Part shown: in pieces, positions 34,483-46,520 of the stretch
How positions within the stretch are numbered: position 1 is the first letter of the stretch
Layout of the letters: each line of letters begins with the position of its first letter
Assembly: GCA_027257055.1 (NCBI GenBank)
Contig: JAPVLO010000001.1
Span: forward strand, 16,286,501-16,350,500
Length of the DNA: 64,000 nucleotides
Source of the DNA: Cephalopachus bancanus
Taxonomy: Eukaryota > Chordata > Mammalia > Primates > Tarsiidae
Direction of reading: 5' to 3'
Notes under the pieces: generated by a model
Told to the model about the DNA's origin: nothing
Seen by the model: only the letters and a program-made list of their open reading frames with translations
Databases searched by the model: none
Position numbers and translations under genes: made by a program

Positions 34483-35174
34483 GTAGGAGGGGCCGGCCGG
34501 GCGGTCGAGGCGCGCCGGCCGCCTTGTCTTCTGCGAGGACCGGCCGGCTGCCGGCAGCGGCCTGGTGGCCGGTGCGGCTCGCGGCGTCTTTCTTCCCGGG
34601 ACCCTCAAACTAGCGGCAGACGAGCTGCGCCCCGCTCTCGGCCGGGCGTCCTTGCAGGCCTGCGCCTGCTGGCCGCCTTGCTGGGTGGCCTCTGCAGGGG
34701 CGCAGAGGGCCCCGCCAGGGCGCCGAGAGCATCCCTGCTGCCAGGGCCTGCCGCGGATGCTGCGGCTGCCAGAGGCTCCTTTCGAGGGAGAGAGGGATGG
34801 GAGGGTCTTGTCTCTGCCGAGTCCAGTTTAGCCCTAGGACAAACGCTTGCAAAGGGCGTGGGTGAGCGGGGAATGGCTGAGCAGACGTGCGTTTTCTGTG
34901 AGTGGGAGTATGGCTGGCAGGAGCCCTGGGGAGCGCGTGTCTGGCCCCTGGCTCGCCCGAGTCCCACCTGCGTTCTGGCGCTGCCGTGTGCAGAAGCCGC
35001 GGCACTCCCTGGTGCTCCTGGAAATGAAGAGGCAGTAAGGGTGTACCATCAAACGAAAGCGGCCGGGGTTTTGCCTGATGTCACCATGCCGTGCTGTGCG
35101 CACCGTGGTCGAGTCTAGCTAGGACTTTCCTGGGAAATTCAAATGGTGTCGTCCTCGGCTTGGGCGTGGCGCTG

Positions 35175-35242
35175 TCTCTCTTTCTCTCCCTCCCTGCCTC
35201 CTCCCCCACGCTCTCTGTCTCCCTCCTTCCCTCTCCCCCCAC
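35175..35242. repeat. Pyrimidine-rich tract
   Basis: A run of CT-rich sequence (TCTCTCTTTCTCTCCCTCCC and onward) of about 70 bases. Low complexity; possible H-DNA-type tract. Confidence 0.7.
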
Positions 35243-36921
35243 GGACTCTGAGAGCACCCCCGTGATCACATCAGCATAGACATGGCTGTGCGGATGCGCT
35301 AACCTCACACTTTAAAGGAGGGTTTCTGTGGTTGGAGCGACTGTGTGTATTGCGTACGGTCAAAAGACAATAAAGCCATGTTGGTGCCGTCTGGCCCTGG
35401 TGCTCGGAGCCGTGCTCAGCGTGCGTGGGGGTCCGTGTGGTGAGGGTCATGTGGTGCTGGCCTTGGGAGGCATCCACACGGGGCGGGGAGGGGTGCATCT
35501 CCGGCTCTGCGCACCTCTGCGTTTGTCCTAGTGTCAGAGCCCTGGAGTGGGAACCGCTCCAAGGAGTGATGTCATTCCGGGTTTTGAGGGACCGAGGTTC
35601 CTCTGCGAGCTCCCAGGGCTGGTGCATTTCAAATTGTAAAAGGCTGTCTGGGAGGAGCTCCGAGGTGGAGCGTGTGCCAGCCAGGCCAGACCTCCGTGGC
35701 CGCTGCCTCCCCTTGGGCAGCGGCTCCCGGACACGTGGGCCCTCACCTTCTGCGTCTCCAGTAGCTGTGACTTCTCCAAGACTCTTACATCAGGTGAACA
35801 GTCGCCATGGCTGAGCGTCTGCACTGCTCCCCAGGGGAGGGGACCCTGTGTCGTCACCCGTTGGCCCCGCGCCGACACTGTCTCCAGCATACGGTCGTGG
35901 TTTATTCATGGGGGGTCACCACCGGATGTCACTGGACTGAGAGGGTGGCGTATCACGCAGTGTTGCTACAGCGCCAGCCACAGTTAGGTGCATTTGCACG
36001 TTCTCAGGTAGGGAAAGGGAGGTGAGTTGGGTAGTCCCAGTCCCCAGCTCTCCGCAGAGGAAATCCCCCGTCGCAGGGCAGTTTTTGCTCCAGACGTAGA
36101 ACTGCTCGTGCCTCCAGGTCACATTAAGGTTGGTGGCAGGCGTGAGTTGATGGCACCAAGATGTCGATCTGGCAGCTGGTATAGTTCTGCAGGGCAGGGC
36201 AGAGGCTGACCCTGGAGGACCGAGCAGCCTCTCTCGACTGCGTACCACTCGACCCTCCGAGGGTCCTCCCTGAGCCCACAGGCTCTTGCCTTTTCTGCTG
36301 TCTGGGACGAGCTGCTGCCGTATTTTGATTTCAGATTCACGTGTGGACCTGGGTTATCTAGGTCAATCTGCACGTAAAGGTGGCGTGTGATGTCACGTGG
36401 TTGTGAAGCTGTGTCCCTTGGCCTTGAGAATTTGAACTTTCCAGACTCTTGTGAAGCTAGTCTTAGTAACAAGGCCAGGAGCACTTTCCGGGAGCATATC
36501 CCCACCCCTGCCACATGTGGTTGGCCTTTTCCAGCATTTTTATCTGTTTTGGCTTCCTCTTTAGATTTTCCGTAGTTGGTGAAAAAGTAAGAAACATTCG
36601 AGGGTCTGAGGTAAGAAACGTGCGACGGACCTGGTTGATGTGAGCACTCGGTAACAGCAGAGCCGGGCCCTCGAGCTAGAACTCAGGTCTGAATCACTGA
36701 AGGGCTTGTTCAAGCACGAGGTGCTAGGCCCTACCCTCCGAGGTTCTGCTTTGGGAAGTCTGGGAAGGGTCTGAGAATTTGCATGTGTGCGTTCCCAAGT
36801 GAAGCATACGGTGCTAGTCCTAGAACCCAACTCGGGGAACCACTGTGCTAGAAGAGTCTTTACATCTAGCCCCAGCTCTTCCATTAATTGACCTTGAGTA
36901 AAAGATGAACTCTTGTCACAG

Positions 36922-37470
36922 ATGGATGATGGTAGATGGAGACTGGATGGATGGGTGAACTGTTGGATGGATGGACGGACGGATGGATGGACAGATGGGC
37001 ATATGAATGGATGGATGGAGAGATGAGTGGATGGATGGAGGGATGGTCGGCCGGACAGATGGACGTATGAATAGGTGAATGGGTAGACGAGTGGATGGGC
37101 AGATGGACGGACGAGTGGATGATACGTGAGTGAATGGACAGATGGACACATGAGTGGGTGATGGATAGAGTGGATGGTGGGTGGTGGGTGGGTGAATGGA
37201 TGGACAGACAGAGAGATGGACATAAGTGACGGATTGGTAGATGAGTGGATGGATGGATGGATGGATGCATGAGTGGGCGGTGGCTAGATTGGAGGGTGGG
37301 TGGGTGGATGGACCGGTGGATGGACGGATGGACAGATGGACGTATGAATAGATGGATGGATGCATGAGTGGGCGATGGAGAGATTGGAGGGGGGGTGAGT
37401 GGGCGATGGATGATGGGAATGAATGAGTGGATCGTGGATGGATAGCGATTGGTGGATGGATGATGACGGG
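36922..37470 (+). repeat. GGAT/GGAC tetranucleotide array
   Basis: About 550 bases of (GGAT)n with frequent GGAC, GGGT and GTAT variants. Longer-range periodicity is visible: blocks such as ATGGATGCATGAGTGGGCGG with TGGCTAGATTGGAGGG and GATGGACGTATGAATAGATG recur at 37262 and 37350. It behaves as a simple repeat that gained a higher-order unit. Frames on the minus strand encode His/Pro/Ser/Ile-rich repeats (HPSIHPSIH) and are not genes. Confidence 0.92.
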
Positions 37471-37689
37471 TTATGGAGGGACGGAGAAAGGGGGGGGGGT
37501 GGCGGACGGGAAGAGCAGTGCGTCCTGGCCGGCTGCTTGGCCCTCAGCAGCCTCTCTGAGTCGTGCTTTCTTTCTGCTTTGGGAAGGGGTGGGATCTCAG
37601 ACTCCACGTGCTGCCTTCTTGTTAGGTGTTTACTTTGTTTCTCATTTCGATGCTTGCTTTGAATCCATATGGCAAAAGTAGTCCGGATA

Positions 37690-38000
37690 TGAGCAGTCCT
37701 TGGAACAGCGAACGAAAGCAATCCTGTGCTTTTCTACAGAACTGGAGATTTTAAAACTTTATTTCTTAATAAAAAGAATTCTATTTCGCCAAACAGAAGT
37801 CAACGCGCGCCTTTCCAGCGTTTCTTTAGCTTTCTGAACTGTTTCGCCACGCGGTCCCAGTTGCCCTGCGCGCCTCTCCAGGGTTCGCTGCAGCGCCATT
37901 TTGCAGGTGTGGAGACGAAGCCCTTTCAGGAGTTGGCGGGGCTGGTCAGTGGCAGAGCCGGTTTTCTGCCCAAACCCCGGTCTCCCCACTGTACCGTCGT
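37690..38000 (+). other. Unassigned block with T-rich then CpG-containing sequence
   Basis: A T-rich part (ACTTTATTTCTTAATAAAAA) is followed by CpG-containing sequence with AACGCGCGCCTTTCCAGCG and GCAGCGCCATTTTGCAGG. CGCCATTTTG is a YY1-type core. I cannot assign a repeat family or an exon. Confidence 0.3.
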
Positions 38001-38954
38001 GGTCCTGGCAGAGGTCTCCTGAAGCGTCTGGACTCGCTCACGTGTGCTAATGAGTTGACGGCCAGTGATGTCGTCTCATGGCTTGCTAGGAAGCCTCTAC
38101 AAAAGCCCAAGGAGACCAGGTTGGGGAGGTCCAGATGGCGGACAGCGAGGCTCCTGGAGTGGGGCCCAGGGAGGCCCTGGAAGCTCCGCCCCCCACACTC
38201 CACCCTGTGTGTTTCTCCACCTGGTTCCTTGCTATGTTCTCTATAATCGGCCGGTACACGTGTTTCCCTGAGTTCTGTGAACCGCCCAGCAACTCGGTCA
38301 GCTCAAGGAGAGCGGTTGTGCTGTGGGAACCCTGGTCCACAGCGGGTCTGTCAGAGCACGGAGAGAGGCCCGGGTGGGGCTGGCATCGGAGGTGGGCAGT
38401 CCTGTGGGACTGAGCCCTCACCCCGAGGGGTCCAGTAGGTCCTACAGGGTTGCACTGGGGGCTGCCCCGTGGCGGTCTGCTGCAGGACTGATGACGGAGC
38501 TGCCTGACGGATGACTGGCCGTGGTCATCCTGGCCGACCGGCCGTCCCGGAGTCTCCCGCGTGATTGTGTGCGTGAGAGGGAGGAAGGGCAGCTCGACCT
38601 CAGTCCCGGAGCCTCTGAGTTGCACTGAGTTGAGAAGCGCGGCTGAAGTAAAGGGGGGGACCGGTTTAACACGGGGAAGCAGAAACGACCAGGGTGCTCG
38701 TGCTCTGCCCCTACTCAGCAGGCCCTCAAGACAGCGTCCCGCCAGGGAGTCCCGGCTGTGGGCGAGCCCAGACCACATGGTCCCCCTCTCTGCCGTGGCC
38801 CAGTGACAGATGCTGTGGCAGGGGCGGCCCCTGGGTAGTGGCATTTGCATTGCAGTGTCAGGAAGACCTCGGTGTTGGGCGGCTGGTGTGTCCCCTGAGC
38901 GGCAGGAGGCTGGGGCTTGGGGCAGGAGAGGGAGAGGGACCAGGGCCTCGGTCT

Positions 38955-39125
38955 GCCAGGGCAGCAACCACACGTGCCACAGGCGGGGCGGCCTCAACAG
39001 CAGACGTTCGCACTCTCACAGTCCTGGAGGCCGCAAGTCCAAGGTCAGAGTGCCTCCCAGCCGCATCCTCCTGAGACCTCCATCCTGAGCGTGTCCTCAC
39101 ACGGGCACCTGTGTCCTCATCTCGT
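38955..39125 (+). mobile_element. Interspersed repeat remnant, family unassigned
   Basis: The order CACTCTCACAGTCCTGGAGG, CCGCAAGTCCAAGGTCAGAG, CGTGTCCTCACACGGGCACC and CTGTGTCCTCATCTCG matches a common mammalian repeat ('ctcacagttctggaggctggaagtccaagatcaagg...'). I remember the motif chain but cannot name the family securely. Confidence 0.5.
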
Positions 39126-40660
39126 CTTAGGAGGACTCCGTCGTCTCAGCTCAAAGTAGAGAAGCGAGGCTGGAGACCCCGGCTCGTATTGCAATAAGCA
39201 ACAAAAGTAAACGCTGCAGGGGGAGCCTTCTGGGCATCTGCGGCCATGTGATGGGTGCTGAGTCCGAGAAACACAGTTCCACCCCCAGAGCGTCGGCCTG
39301 GCAGTCCCTGAAAGTCTGCGGCTCGTGACGGAGCCAGCTCTCATCTTCTTCGTGTTGGCAGAGGTGCCCCGGTGTCTCCGCCCTGCTTCCTCCTATCCCC
39401 ATGTGGAGAGGCGTGACCCGTTTCTCCCCCAGAGCCGCCGTCCTCCACGTCGGATTCACTCCACCGGCGACAGGACTATCACACCTCTGTGCTTCTGATG
39501 AGCGAAGAATGTGCCTGGTCACATCCGTCTGAGAACTCCGGCTGGGGAGAAGGAAACCGTGGCTGCCCCTCTCAAAGTGCCGTTGTCTGGCACAAACAAA
39601 GGCCCAGTCGTCTGCACTAGAATCCTAGGGACGTGCTGAAGCTAAAGCCTGTTCTCTGGTGACGTGCAGATGAGAGGTGGACTGAGGCTTCAACCCTGGG
39701 GGCCTCGCAGCGCCCACTGCCGAGGAGGCTGGCTTGACTGTCAGAGAGATGAGGACCCCGGGGTCTACTCCCAGCTCTGCTGTCTGTCGGCCGTGGGGTG
39801 CCTTGGTTTCGTCACCTAAAAAGCGGACTTGCGAGAGCCTCCGCCAGCAGCTGAAGACCAGACAAGTTGGCTTCGTATCAGAAGCTCTTGGAAGCCCCTG
39901 GCAGGCAGACAGGCGGGCGGCTCTCAGTAAACACAGCCACTGCCCCCTGGGCCGGTGCCCAGCACCCCCGGGTGCAGGTCGTGAACTCGTGCTCAGCAGA
40001 CACCGGCTGCCGGGGTCATCGCCACACACCGCCGGGCATTGTGTTTCATCCACAGCCCAGAGGGAGGCACACGGGTCTCCTCCTGGCGGCACTGAGAAGA
40101 GAAAGGAAGGTTCCTGAGGAAGCGGCCGTGGGACCTCGGCCCCTCCGCACAGAGACACCATGGCGTTGGGCATGACACACAGTACAAAGGCCCGTGCGAG
40201 CAGGGAGCTGTCTGTCTCCCTCGGGGGAAGCTTTGTCCCGCTTAAGCCCCGAGAGTCACCCGAGTACCCAGGGAAGCAGAACATCTGGGTGGAGACGCTC
40301 AAGAAAAGCCTCCGTTGCAAGTTGAAAACACAAAGGAGCTGCTTGTTCTTCCGAAATTATAGGATTCAGTGGCTTTTGTGTCTCCCAATTGGGCTCCTGG
40401 CAAACGTTCTGGGGTTTTTGCTTGACTCGTGTATTAATAATGTCAAAGGAATGAGACCAGTTCCCACAACACAGAAGCCACGTCCCGACTTCACAGTCGC
40501 ACCGCACACAGCGCCGCCGAGCCCACCCGGGGGAGTGCCGGGACTGCCTTCCACTCACGCCGTCTGTGGCGAGACTTCAGGGGTGTGGGCGGAGGCGCCC
40601 GCAGGACCCCACAGTGCGAGAAAGCTTTGTCTCTAAAGGTGACACCACAGAAGGTGCTCT

Positions 40661-40945
40661 GGCCGGGCACGGTGACTCACGCCTGTCATCTCAACACTTT
40701 GGGAGGCGGAGGTGAGGGGATTGCCTGAGCTCAAGGGTTTGAAACCAGCCTGGGCAACTTGGTGAGAACTCGTCTCTACAGTAAATCAAAACATTAGCCG
40801 GGTGTGGTGGTGCACACCTGGAGTTCCAGCTCCTTGGAAGGCTGAGGCAGGATCGCTGGAGCCCAGCAGGTTGAGGCTAGAGTGGCCGGGAGCGTGCCCC
40901 TGCACTCCAGCCTAGGTGGCAGAGTGAGACCCTGACTCGGAAAGG
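40661..40945 (+). mobile_element. Dimeric Alu, lineage-specific linker
   Basis: Head TGGCCGGGCACGGTGACTCA; linker CTACAGTAAATCAAAACATT; right arm AGCCCAGCAGGTTGAGGCTA; end GACCCTGACTCGGAAAGG. It retains the ancestral CTCACGCCTGTC head but has the TAAATCAAA linker, so it is an intermediate between the two head types. Confidence 0.92.
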
Positions 40946-41157
40946 AAGGCGCTCCGGCTTCCAAATCCTGAGAAGGGAGACCGTGTTGCGACTTGAATGA
41001 TCGACCCAGCGTGGCCGGGGTGTGGTGTCGGCCACCATGCTGTAAGCCTTATCATGGTATGGCCCCACCCACTCTGAAGAGACTCACATTTGCGCTGTTT
41101 TCTTTGCTGAAACCCTGTCCGTGGTGGGGGTGAGCGTGGCGCAGTGCACTGCTAGGT

Positions 41158-41192
41158 TGCTCACTCACTCATTCATTCATTCACTCCCTCAG
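41158..41192 (+). repeat. Short CATT/CACT repeat
   Basis: GCTCACTCACTCATTCATTC followed by ATTCACTCCCTCAG, about 35 bases. Confidence 0.8.
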
Positions 41193-41417
41193 CAAACCCC
41201 TGGGGAGTGTCAGCAAGTGCCGGCCGGGACCAGAGGACACCACACACCCGCCTCAGGGGACGGGACCGCCAAGTGAGGCTCTCTGAATCCAGAAGCTTCC
41301 CCAGGGCACAGGCCGTGGCCGTGGTAGGCATTGGAGGCCGGGTGTGGAGTGGATGTGGGTGTCCCGCTTGCTCCCCCCTGCCCCGTGTCAAAAAGTCTTT
41401 GTTTAAAAGTTGACTCA

Positions 41418-41727
41418 TGGGTGTGGTGGCTTGGCTGTAATCCCAGCACTTTGGAAGGCTGAGGTGAGAGGATTGCCTGAGCCCAGGGGTTCGAGACCAG
41501 CCTGGGCAACTTGGTAAAACCTCATCTCTACTATAAAAAAAAATAACTGCGTGTGCTGGTGTGTGCCTGTAGTTCTAGCTACTTGGAAGGCTGAGGCGAT
41601 AGGATCGCTGGAGTCCAGCAGGTCGAGGCCTGGGTGGTCATGAGTGTGCTGCTGCATTCCAGCCTGGGCGACAGAGTGAGACTCCAACTCAAAAAAACCC
41701 AACCAAACAAACAAGCAAAAAAACCAG
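41418..41727 (+). mobile_element. Dimeric Alu
   Basis: The head has lost bases (GTGTGGTGGCTTGGCTGTAA), followed by GATTGCCTGAGCCCAGGGGT, linker CTACTATAAAAAAAAATAAC, right arm GTCCAGCAGGTCGAGGCCTG and end CTCCAACTCAAAAAAACCCA with an A/C-rich tail. Confidence 0.92.
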
Positions 41728-41999
41728 TCCAGCCATGTTCCGACCAGGTTCTTAGAGATTGTCGCCCACGGGGCTCAGAGTCCCCACGTGGATTTCTAGA
41801 CCCGCACAAGTTGGGCCTCATCTCTGGATTCCTCTGAGGGTCGGCGTGATGAGCCTTCATCTCACAGAGGTAAGCAACCCACTGATGCATTTCCCGTCTG
41901 CCCTGTGAATGCTCGCTGGCGGCCTGCAGCGCCCACCCCGAGGGACCTCGTGGATTGCAGTCCTCCCCACATCCCAACGTCTGCCACGAGATGCCTTGC

Positions 42000-42330
42000 T
42001 ACAGTTATCGTTTCCGCACCGCTCCAATATACCCATTGTCTCTGGAAGCAAAGGACATCATTCTATCTGTAGCATTCTGGTTGTAATAGTGGTGTTTCCA
42101 CTTACGAAATATAGTAATTATCTCTCTCTCTTTTTTTAAGTGATTCTCATTAGGACTAGAGACAAGTTTTGTTTAGAAATAACTCCAAGCATAGTTTTTA
42201 CTTCCGACTCTCACAATGAAGACCAGTCAGATTGGCTTCAGCCACCGAGAGCGTGTTCATGCCAAGTTAAATGGGTGCGGCAGCAACTGCACTTTTTTTC
42301 CTAAGCGGGAAATGGGTTAGAGGCTCATTT
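42000..42330. other. AT-rich block in GC-rich surroundings
   Basis: About 330 bases of markedly lower GC content (TATAGTAATTATCTCTCTCT, TTTTTTTAAGTGATTCTCAT, TTTGTTTAGAAATAACTCC). I could not match it to L1 or another family, nor find an exon. It could be an old repeat or conserved non-coding sequence. Confidence 0.3.
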
Positions 42331-43387
42331 CAAGATGAGGAACAGGCTCTGGACCCCGTGAAGACTGTGAGTCTCTCCTGACAGTCCCAGAAGCCTCACA
42401 CCCTAGGACTGCAGCACCCCTCTCAGGCTGTCTTGGCGGCCAGGCCCATGCCGTCTCTCCTGGCTAGAGGGATGAGGTTGTCGTAAAAAATGGCAAGCAG
42501 CATCTAACCAAAGTGGCTTAGTAAACCCGCACAGTTCAGAGATGACGGGCCATGTGGCTCCCAGGACCACGCACAGACGGCGGGCTCAGCCTTGGGGTCA
42601 CTGACTCATGGGACAGCAAGACTGGAGCAGTTCCAGGTGTCGGGGGCTGGGAACACCCCTACCTGGGGCCAGGCTGAGTGGCCGCCGCGCCCTCCCAGCC
42701 ATTCACCCGCGATGCCTCGGCTGGGCGGGTGCCCTAACCTACCCCAGCAGGTCTCAGTCCGAGACCGAGGAGGAGGGTCTTTGAGGCTCGTGGCCACGGT
42801 GGCCCTCGGAGCTGCTCTGAAACTCTGGCTGGAACCACGTGGCTGTAAGAACGAGCCAGGCAGGGGAAGGACGCGTGGCCTCATGGGAGGCAGACCCTGG
42901 TGAGAGGTCTGGGTCAGGGCAGAGCTGGTGAGCGTGAGCTGGCTGGTCTCGGCGAGGAGCCCGACGGCGAGGGCATCCCAGCGTGCTGGCACAGCCTGGT
43001 GCACCTCCTTCGTCTCCACGAGCGTGTCTTCTGCTCAGCACGACGCTTTACAGAGACGGAGACGCCTATCACACCTTGATCCCAGCAGGCCCCACGGCCC
43101 ACCCGCAGGCGCCGGCACCTTCAGAGCCCACCCCCAACCCCTGTCTCCCCACGTGACCGATTGAAGGCTCTCGCTGCCAGCAATGGTCTCATTCCATGAC
43201 CTGAGTTAACAGTAGCTTGGAGCCAACTGCATGAAATACCCTCTCGGGGCTCCACAAAGTCCCCCCCTCGAAGTGTTCTGAGCCTGCCAAGCTGTGTGGT
43301 CAACTCAGGCGGGCCTCGGGTGAGGAAGCACGTGGACTTCAGTTGGGCGTCTGCACTCCTCACGGGGAGTTGAGGGACGCGATCACC

Positions 43388-43660
43388 CTGGCGGCTGGGA
43401 GGTTGGGGCAGGGCGTCTGCTGACCCCCACGGGACCCCTCGGCTGGGAGGTTGGGACGGGGCATCTGCCATGTCTGCTGACCCCAGCGTGGCCCCGGTGG
43501 GTGGGAGGTTGGACAGGGGGACCGTAGTGTGTGCTGACCCCAACGTGGCCACAATGGCTGGGCGATTGGGGCAGAGTCTGCAATGTCCACGGACCCAGAC
43601 GTGGCCCTGAGGGCTGGGAGGTCGGGGCAGGGTGTCCACAGCGTCTGCGGACCCCCATGG
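43388..43660 (+). repeat. Short minisatellite, about 50-65 bp unit, about 5 copies
   Basis: Each unit combines GGCTGGGAGGTTGGGGCAGG, (G)CGTCTGC and TGACCCC(C/A)ACGTGGCCCC-type segments. Copies start near 43390, 43441, 43498, 43557 and 43613. The minus strand frames (76-184 codons) across it are repeat translations. Confidence 0.8.
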
Positions 43661-46520
43661 CTGAGTTACAGACACAAAGAAATGAGCAGATGGTGAGTGA
43701 GGTTTACGCCTCAGGACTGATTTTTGGGAAAGGTCTTAGTATCATCTTTAAAGCACATCTAGGAGAGACAGAATTGACCCAGCCTCACCGAATAGAAGTA
43801 CTCCGTAGAATCATCACCTGTGGAGAACGGGGTCCAGCTCGGTGACTGGCCCTGATGGGCCACTTCTCCGTGGCTTCCTTGGCACACACCAGCAAGCGCG
43901 GGGAAGGGACGCAGGGAGAGACATCCACGTGCTGACCCCGAGGCAGCCCCACGGGCCGCTGGGGCCCTCACTAGCTGCTGCTGCCTGTCCAGAAGCTTGC
44001 TTTGCACCGCGGGGCGCCGTGGATGGAGGCTCTGAGGCTGGGCTCCCTGGGCCCGGGAGAGGCCCGAGTCCTGGGGACCCCATGAAGAATGTGTCAGCTG
44101 CATCTCCCTGGCTGCGTGTGTCCAGGTAGGGCCAGGTCTGTCCCAGCAAGGTCACACACGAAAGAGCAGGGCCGTGAGGTCTGCTTCTGGAAGGCTGAGC
44201 CGCCAAGGCCTCCCTCCTCCTCTGAGACGCCTTTGCGCTGCACGCGAGGGGGCTGGGCTCGGGCACCCTTGTCGCATCCTCGGGGACAGTGTGTGCGCTG
44301 CCTTCTCTGAAGGGAGATGGCTCTCGACGCCCTGGAGGGACTTGCCGAACTCAAGGCTGCCATGGACATGGAGATGCCACCACACCTGCCCTGCCCCGGA
44401 CTCCAGCAGGAGGTAGATGGCCGGCCCCTTCACCCGCTCCGTGAGCACCCTGCAGGGCCCGGGAGGGGCATCCCTGAGTGATGGGCGAGACCCGCAGGAT
44501 TTCACGACAGGCCCGATGTGTGTGCTCTGGCGGCATCGGCCCTCAGAGGGCGTAGGCGGCGTTGGGGACAGAGCGTGTTTGTGCCCCACCAGGCCTGAGC
44601 ACCACGTGTTCCCTCCCCACATGTGGCCCAGAGTGCATCACGGGAGTAACAGTAATCATAAGCCCATGTGCTTCTGTCACCAGAGCTGAGTGGGGAGGTG
44701 AGGACCCAGGGCCCTGGGTGCACCCAGCACCAAGCCAGGAGCCCCGAGAGCCCGAGGGTGGCACGTCACGGGCTGTCAGGAGCCCAGGGCTGTGGCCTCA
44801 CTGCCTTGGAAGGACCGGGTGCGAGGGCGCGAGGGTGCGAGGGTGAGCGTCTGGGGGGCAGGGGCCTCCTGCCTGGGGAAGCGGCCTTGTCCGTCCCCTC
44901 ACAGCCCCGGGCTCCTTGCTTTGTTTCGCTAGCGCCAGCCACCACTTCCCGCCCTTCCTCCTGGTCGAGGTTGTTTGTTTGAACTTGAGACTTCCTGTGG
45001 CCTGGAAGGTGTTTTGGCTCACTCCTCCGGCAGCGCCGTGACATTCCGGCGCACGCAGCCCCCGCCCGTCGGGGGAAGGAAACGCCCGGGCCGCGCCGGG
45101 ACCCTGCTCCGCCGTGCCCTCACACAGCACCACCGCGTCGTCCCGCTCGGCCAGGCGTGGAGGGCAGCGCAGCCAGGCCAGGAGGCTGGGGACGCCGGGA
45201 GCTCCCAGGCGGCGGCCCGACCCTTCTTGTTGTTTCACGGCTGGGACGTGAGCTCCTGTCCCTTGTGGCCGCTCAGCACCCGCCCGGCCTCCGCCGTCCC
45301 CGCAGAGACCTGGAGCCGGAACGCCCTGTGGCCGCAGCGTTGGGGTCGCACTTGGCCCTTGTGTGAGCCCAGGGCCGCCTCGGCAGCCACCCTGTGACGG
45401 GTGACTCGATGGCCCAGAAGGGAGCATCCCGAGTGACCCTGCGGCGGCTCTGGCCGCCGCTCCGGAGGCGCCGGGGGACCAGGGGGCCCTCGAAGCCAGG
45501 TGAGGCGGCCGAGGGCTCGTCCGTGGGGCCCGGGGACAGGTGCCACGTGCCTGGCGGGGGGCGGCCCTCCCTGAGGCCTTTCTTTCACTGGCCCGCAGAC
45601 GCTGCCCCCACCAGAGGTTTCAGGCGTCGCTGTGGCCTGCGGGGGCCCTGCGCTCTGGCCTGTGCTGTCCGCCGACTCTGGGAACCGGGTGGGGGTTTCC
45701 GCTCTGGTGGGAGTGACAAGGACACAGGGGAGAGGCGGCGGTGCACGCCGCCGACGGGCTCCCTCAGGCACCAGGGCATCCTCTGTGCTCCGTGGGAGGA
45801 CAGGCGGGCCCTCGCGAGCCCACTGCGACCCGGCTGGGTGTCGGGAAGTGCCGCCCGCAGAAGAGTGGCTGCCCTCCCTGGCCTCCAGGGACGCTGCCCA
45901 GCACACGCTGGGCCAGACGTGGAGAAGTTCTCACGAGTCACAGGCAACTCCAGAGGTGCGTGGGCTGAGGGGGATTTGCTGCCGACCCGCACCTCTCCGC
46001 GGGGCCGCGTGCTGCCCTCTGCCCCTGCGAGACCTGCTCACGGGGCTTGCTGTGGGCCTCGGGCAGCAGGTGTCCTGACCCAGCGTGGGGGCGTCCCTGG
46101 ATGACGGCCTCTTGTGTGTACATGCAGGACGCAGGGACACGGCCGGAGCCGACCCTCCTCCTCATGGACACGGCTATTCGTGGAGTTGAGGGGCATCCTA
46201 GGGGCCTCCAGAGCCCTCTGTCTCGGGGGAAGGGTGACCCGTGGGGAAAGAGGCGGGAATGGCCAGCCGCACGCCTGGAGGAAGCACCTGGGGCCCGGCA
46301 GGGAGCCCCTCAGAGCCACGTGCCTCTTCCTCCCATTTTTGGTGCAGACAGAGCCCCGAGAAGGCCGACCGCTGGGCAGGCGGGCCGAGCCCCGTGGGCA
46401 CCAGCAACCCCAAGCCAGAACGTTGGTCCCGGCCCGCCTACCATGGCGGCCGGCCTCTGGCCCCGCACAGCCTGGAGGCGATGGCCGTGAACACCTCCCC
46501 CTCCCTGGGCTCCTGCCGCG

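Larger units (their letters stand above)
33310..34640. promoter_or_regulatory. CpG island and putative MCF2L promoter
   Basis: CpG dinucleotides are very dense for about 1.3 kb, the strongest such block in the window. GC-box-like sites include GGGGGCGGGGCGGGGACGCG (33832-33851) and CCCCTCCCCGCCC-type tracts just upstream of the second start codon (34308-34350). No TATA box stands out, typical of a dispersed CpG-island promoter. Two alternative first coding exons lie within it (33672 and 34404) and both point to +. A run at 33900-34200 repeats CACGCGCGCCTGCCAGG and GGGGTGGC(A/G)CGCG motifs. Divergent antisense transcription is possible but not shown by sequence. Confidence 0.85.

Noticed and set aside
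36884..37365. His/Ser/Pro/Ile repeat proteins on the minus strand
   Set aside because: They are translations of the GGAT array.
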